Assembly (NCBI GenBank): GCA_002104985.1
Contig: MCGO01000147.1
Span: 1-64,000, forward strand
DNA from: Rhizoclosmatium globosum
Lineage: Eukaryota > Chytridiomycota > Chytridiomycetes > Chytridiales > Chytriomycetaceae
Direction: 5' to 3'
Length of the DNA: 64,000 nt
Shown: positions 58,961 through 64,000 of the stretch, piece by piece
How the letters are laid out: every line of letters begins with the position of its first letter
How positions within the stretch are numbered: position 1 is the first letter of the stretch
Notes under the pieces: generated by a model
What the model saw: the letters and a program-made list of their open reading frames with translations, nothing else
Database searches by the model: none
What the model was told of the DNA's origin: nothing
Position numbers and translations under genes: made by a program

Positions 58961-60330
58961 GATGTGTTGATGCAGTGGTGACGGCTGTTCTGTTTGTTGA
59001 TTAATGAGATTTGGATGAAGAAAAAAGGGAAGAGGGGAGACAAAAAATTCTGGTACAAAGCGGCTCCCGGCTAAACCAACTCCAATTCACCTGTACTTTT
59101 GCATATCTTGCCTTGGCCGTTCTGACGGGTAGAAACCGTTGGAATCCGCCGAATTGGGTGGTTATTGATGTGTTTGATGTGTAGATGCAATGTGGAAGTA
59201 TTCAAATTGAGTCCAGAACGTCCGCAACAACATCCAGTTAACTGAGACACAATTTGGAGATCCCTATTGTGAGTTCTGCGGATTTGGATTTTTGAATTTG
59301 ATGCTCATCACCACCTCCACCCAACTCCTCATCCCGCCAGACCATTAAAGCTGTCTCTCGAGATACACTGATGCCATCCATGGACACTGTGCAAGACGTT
59401 GAAACAGTGGCAGTAGTGGCATCAGTTGCTGTCCGTCCAATCACCTTTCTCCTCCTCCTCTCCAAATCCTTTTCACCCTCTCTATTTCTCAACTTCCTTC
59501 TCCCGTCTATCTATACCGTCCATATCTGTTTTTTTAGTTCCATTAGACGTAGCCCTGACTTCGCTGGACTTTAGTCTCAATGAACTCAGAAAGCGTCGTT
59601 CCAACTTCCCCCTCCCACACCTCCACCTCAACTTATCCAGGAAAATCGGTCGTTCGACTATCCCCATTCCTGTTCCTCCTTCATAGTCAAATCTTGAATT
59701 TTATCGGCATTGACCAAATCCGGGCCACCCCTTCCCTCTTATTCATTCATGATGCTTGGTTGTTGTGACTCAACACGAAACTCCGACTTTGTATCAGTGC
59801 TGGACACATTCAAGTCGATCAGATTATATTCAATCAAGGATGAATCGAGATGTGGATCAAGGTTGGGATATTAAAGGCGGTGTGGGAGATAAGGACCGGA
59901 GGCATGAAGGTTGATCCATGATACAGGCTCGATCGCGATTACACGTTCAGTTACGTTACGGATACAATGGACAAGCAATCCAATAATGAATTACGTAATA
60001 TGGTGTAATTAGAGCAGTGCTGGATAGTTTGGTGGATGACTGGACATCAATGACTGAACTCAATCAGGGCAACACAACCGATGACAACGCAATATTCGAG
60101 TTTCGGCACAGCAAAGTAGAATTCATTCTTGATTTAATTGAATGGATACTGGACGGGGCCCAGAGCAGGTGATACTTGATGAAGGGATCTGGTCGGTGGC
60201 GAAGCGTTTCAACGCGTACGATTCAAAAGCGAATAAGAACTGTACGTGAACTTAGTAGATTTGACTGCTCAGCAAAGGCGAGAGTGAGTAGTGAGTAGGT
60301 CCTGTTGGTAGTTTTGGGTCCACAGGTTTT
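58961..60330. repeat. R repeat, diverged copy (R5)
   Basis: Starts tttgttgattaatgagatttggatgaag and matches R1-R4 with lower identity (cgttggaatccgccgaattgggtgg; aatgactgaactcaa). On the minus strand the frame ending IEFSH-stop near 60040 corresponds to LEFSH-stop in the other copies. Confidence 0.65.
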
Positions 60331-61920
60331 GGGACTAAAGTGAATCAGACTACAACAAACTGTTCTTGACTCTAAAATTCAAAATATAAAGCTGTATTCA
60401 TTGTTCGTGTTTATTATTAAGTAAACCGGTCAGTCGGTGCCCAAATAGTATTGACAACACATCGACGAAAGGTGAAATAAAAGGGGCTCCAGACAGCGTT
60501 CCCAACTAATATGGGCACATCCACCAGGAGCCAGGTGCATAAACAAGTACAAGAATAATAGAGAATAGTAAATGTTGGGGATGCACTAGCACGAGTTTGT
60601 AGGATGAAAACAAGGGCGGTGTCAACCAAACCCTTCGAAACAGAAGAAAACACGCGAATCGCGATCAGTGAGGAGGCCGACCTTTTTCTGTCACCCAGTT
60701 GGATTTGCAGCTGCCGTACTCATTGCAAAATAACCAACTGCGGCGAGACAGGTGCAGCCGAAGCCACACCCATCATAGGAGACGTTGTAGAAGTTACAGT
60801 GTCTGCAGGACCGTCGCACAGTAACTCCTCACTGAGAAAATAGTGTATCAAGTATCAAGTATCAAGTATCAAGTATCAAATATCAAGTATCAAGTAGATG
60901 TAGATGGGGGATTGAAGTAGCTGGCGGAAGTGTAGATGCCCTTGTGGTTTCACTGATTCTGGAAGGAAGCGACAAAGATCGGATGCTACTGACATAGCTC
61001 ACAAGGCTGCATATAGAAGTTAGGCGTGGGATTAGGGCCAGGAAAGATAACACACCAAAAGGGCTGTTTTTGATGCTGACAATTGAATTCATTCACCAAC
61101 ATCAGCCGAATCGGTTTTCACGTCATTTTCGGCTGGATTTCCTGTATTTGAATAAAAGGTTCATGAGTATCAAAATGAAACAGAGACACACAGAAAGAGG
61201 GAAAGAAGTATGGGTTGGGAACACGCGTAGGAAAACAAAATAAAGAAATATTGATGGTGCTCTGAGCTGACTTTCGCAAGTGCCTCCATGCAACCAAATG
61301 CAGGGGCTGAGTCGCGATCGTGGTCATTCTTTTCCAAGGGATATGTTATGGATCCCATCAGTCAGAGTGGAGCTTATAGCCCTACAGATTTCCGAGCTCA
61401 GGGTGAGGGTTCTCGTGCGAATACACCACCAGACAGCCACTCCATGGCGCTACGCTGCGTGTTTGTAGCTTGGGGGCGGATAGGTAATATGCCTGCCATA
61501 TTTCAGGTGTGGCTACCAACCAACTAGTTTGGTTCGATCCGGTATAAACTACTACGCGTGGGGGATGAAGGAGGTGGAGGAGTAATACATGCCTGAAGCT
61601 CTGGTCGAGACAGTATGCGTCGGCATGGGTCATTTACGGCATAACATCTGCATAAACGAGGATGTCAGTAAACAATGACACATGCTCGTGGTTAATACCT
61701 TTGGAGCTGAGAGGGTAAAACATGCAACGGTGGACGCTGATGGAAGCGACGGGTCGTTTTGTGTGGGTGTTCTTGGATTTGAGACAATTTTTGTTGAGTG
61801 AGAAGTAGGTGTCGGTTGAACTTTAAAACTGAACAGCAGAACCATTTCGTTTAACTTGAGTGGAACGTATTATAGAAAAAGAGGACTTGAGTATTTGTTT
61901 ATATGGAACTATGCAACTAA
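60331..61920. other. intergenic, no gene supported
   Basis: Several frames of 60-80 codons on both strands, none with splice logic or recognisable motifs. Confidence 0.3.
60846..60894. repeat. TATCAAG heptamer tandem repeat, 7 units
   Basis: Seven tandem tatcaag units, one with a G to A change. Confidence 0.92.
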
Positions 61921-62430
61921 TTAAACCGTCCTCCTTCTGTGATGATTTCTGGCATTTTGTGCCACCAGAACAACACTGCCTACTTCCTCCATATCCTCAT
62001 CAAAATCGCTCCCAAGGAGTCCCACTTCAACGCGGACACGTTCAGCTTTGTGTCGTCTGTCCATGTTTTTGAAATCAGTTACACAGCTAGTCACAAAGCC
62101 ATGTTGAATGCGTTCATGCCTCAGAGCAAGGGCTTTCACCTTTGCTCGCGCATCCAAGTCAAGCTCTGTGCTAGCTGCCGCGATTACTGCCAGAGCCGCA
62201 ACCTGGCCTGCCTTTGCTGCGTGTTCCGCCAGTATCGCTGCGTCACAGGAAAGTTTTGCCTCTCGTAGCTCTCGTCGAAGGCGCGTTCTTTTGAGTTCCT
62301 TTTGTTGAACAGGGTGCTTTGCCACAGTGTGAATTTGTTTTTTGGCTGTGACGGTTGACGAGAAGGCTTTTTTTACCCTGTGAAGAGCAGCGCCGACGTA
62401 ATTGTAGATTGAGTTGGTTGCTGATTCCAT
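61921..62430 (-). CDS. hypothetical helical protein
   Basis: Not recognised; 169 residues from the ATG at 62430 (frame open further upstream to 62553). Lys/Arg-rich first half (KELKRTRLRRELREAKL), Ala-rich helix (AEHAAKAGQVAALAVIAAAS), then a charged part and an Arg-rich end. No signal or membrane segment. Single exon. Coding status rests on length and composition only. Confidence 0.4.
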   Translation of the reverse strand: MESATNSIYNYVGAALHRVKKAFSSTVTAKKQIHTVAKHPVQQKELKRTRLRRELREAKLSCDAAILAEHAAKAGQVAALAVIAAASTELDLDARAKVKALALRHERIQHGFVTSCVTDFKNMDRRHKAERVRVEVGLLGSDFDEDMEEVGSVVLVAQNARNHHRRRTV

Positions 62431-62553
62431 GATGCTTTTTATTTCACGTTGACAGCTCCAACCCAAATTGTTTTCTGGAAATTGTTTTCTAAAAATTCGT
62501 ATGATCCACCCATAACCTGGCTCGTCTGTCGAAGATATATCAAGGAGGTACAA

Positions 62554-63290
62554 ATCAGAAAGTCAAATGCACGCGAAATACAACGTGTTTTGATTTACGC
62601 CGTGGGAGATGTGTCCTAAAGCTATGATACTTCTGCACTAAAGGCCTTACAAACATCACCTTATCAAAAGCAATTATCCATTGAAAGGCCCCTTCCACTT
62701 GTTAATGCGTTGATTTCATCCAAATAATACGTAGTAATTTCGCGCTTACTCTTGCAGAGAGCCATGAATGCGATTTGAACAGTCCCAAACCAGTTAAACT
62801 TATCAGCATTGTCATTCATGATGTTTGCAAAACTAGTAAAGATATCATTATGAGTTCGATCTTGATACTGACATCCGATTTTCGTTTTCGCCGCTGCATA
62901 ACGTTTGGTTCCGATATGATGATGCGACAATCGAGTACAATGCCTGATACATAAGATATGTGGGAGTATTAACAAACGCGACTGGTCATTTCTCTCTTGT
63001 TTGTATCATAACCAAGGTCGATCTTGTGCCCAACAGCTTACGAACAGATTTGATTATTGAAACCGTTTGCAATTGAGTTTTAACCTGGATTTCCGAGCTG
63101 GAATATAGCGCTGGGGATACATTCGTCATCGAGCAAGTATTCAACACATCAATTTATGGAGGGTCAGCCATTCATTCTGCAAAGTCAAGCGGATTGAATG
63201 GAGTTGGAACGCATTTTAAGGTGTACGACCAGGGCAGTAGTAATCGTGAAGTAATGTATGCGATGTGTTTGAAGATGAAGATAATAGAGT
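62554..63290. other. mostly noncoding; one weak open frame
   Basis: A minus-strand frame 62975-62664 (including FNWFGTVQIAFMALCKSK) reads like protein but has no good start and no known domain. Nothing else seen. Confidence 0.25.
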
Positions 63291-64000
63291 GCTCATATGA
63301 TGCATTCAGTCTTCCCGTCACTAATTAACCACTTATCAAACAATTTCATAATTATAAAACATAAACATACCTTAGTTGTTCCTGATTCAATGTTGGTTCA
63401 AAGAAAGATGTCTCAAAACTTTCGGACTGGTCAACCAAGTCGAACTGGACCAACACCACCAACTCAATCGCACCTCAACCATCAGTTGCAATCTATTCAG
63501 TCCACGTACGATGAATGTTCTGGCTTGCATCCAACACGTGGCGAGGCTCCAGTACTGAACTATTCTCTATTCCAGTGTCATTCCTCGGATTCGTGCGTAT
63601 TGGTTCAGCCACTCACACACCGATTTCAAGTGGAACTGTACATGAATTCGAAGATTGCTATGTCGTCCTTCGTATTGCCGTTCTTGAGTTCAGTCATTGA
63701 AGGAGCCAGTTCCATCCGCACCACCCACCACTGCTCCAACTACGCCATATTATGCACTTGATCAACTATCCATTAGGTCATTGTATCCGTATATTCTTAC
63801 TGTGCGAATTGGAGCGATCGAGCGTGACTGTTGCATGTTGGATCCATCATCGTCTCATTCGCGGCATTGAACAAGTTCACAGTGACAATCGCATCGCTTC
63901 AACTTTGATTGAATGATCAAGTATCGATACAGATGCAATGGATGGGATGGCGTGCGTTGTGTTGAGTCTTTTGGTGACCAAGTATGATGAGTTCTATATT
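63291..64000. repeat. R repeat, inverted copy (R6), runs off the window
   Basis: Reverse complement of R1-R4 sequence (ttcagtcttcccgtcactaatt..., cacctcaaccatcagttgcaatc), high identity. The conserved frame ending LEFSH-stop is here on the plus strand (63700). Confidence 0.85.

Noticed and set aside
61525..61545. ggttcgatccgg as a tRNA T-arm
   Set aside because: No acceptor, D- or anticodon stem could be found around it on either strand.

Overview
The window is nuclear DNA of a fungus, probably an early-diverging (chytrid-like) lineage. Its genes carry many short GT-AG introns (about 45-90 bases). It holds a Zn2Cys6 regulator, a fungal-type Golgi GDP-mannose transporter, the ribosome-assembly factor REI1, a TACC coiled-coil protein and a eukaryotic tRNA-Pro gene. 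The lineage is inferred from gene content only. Exon boundaries were set by hand from splice motifs, reading-frame phase and family conservation.

Region 1 (1-28 kb) is gene-rich. In order: a 5'-truncated Zn2Cys6 factor; tRNA-Pro; a TACC gene with a triplicated exon; a small hypothetical gene; a large fusion (TIR-like / SEL1 / TIR-like / SEL1 / 2-oxoglutarate dioxygenase); one decayed copy of a dispersed RRSAR-motif family; the GDP-mannose transporter; a kinase-like pseudogene; REI1; a PAH-domain protein with a C-terminal membrane anchor; a kinase-SEL1-zinc protein; a PC-esterase; a DUF4291 protein; and a nitronate monooxygenase.

Region 2 (28-38 kb) holds two more RRSAR genes and a 3.65-kb LTR element. 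The element has identical 221-bp LTRs and a 4-bp target duplication, and sits in the upstream leader of one RRSAR gene. Its single intact 970-codon ORF has a Gag-like N-terminus, a complete exonuclease III/AP-endonuclease-type (EEP) domain and a complete gypsy-type integrase with a GPY/F module. It has no reverse transcriptase or RNase H. This is the most unusual object in the window.

Region 3 (38-64 kb) is repeat-built. A roughly 5.0-kb unit is tandemly repeated three times. Each unit carries a repeat called R here and a divergent pair of unrecognised genes, A (minus, 446 aa) and B (plus, 108 aa). B is open only in unit 1. Extra or diverged R copies lie near 34-35, 54-55.5 and 59-60.3 kb, with an inverted copy at the window end. 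A fourth RRSAR gene lies at 57-58 kb. The pattern fits recombination between R copies in an unstable, perhaps subtelomeric, region.

Several conserved genes (REI1, TACC, the Zn2Cys6 factor) show single-base frameshifts, so residual assembly indels are possible and frameshift-based pseudogene calls should be read with that in mind.
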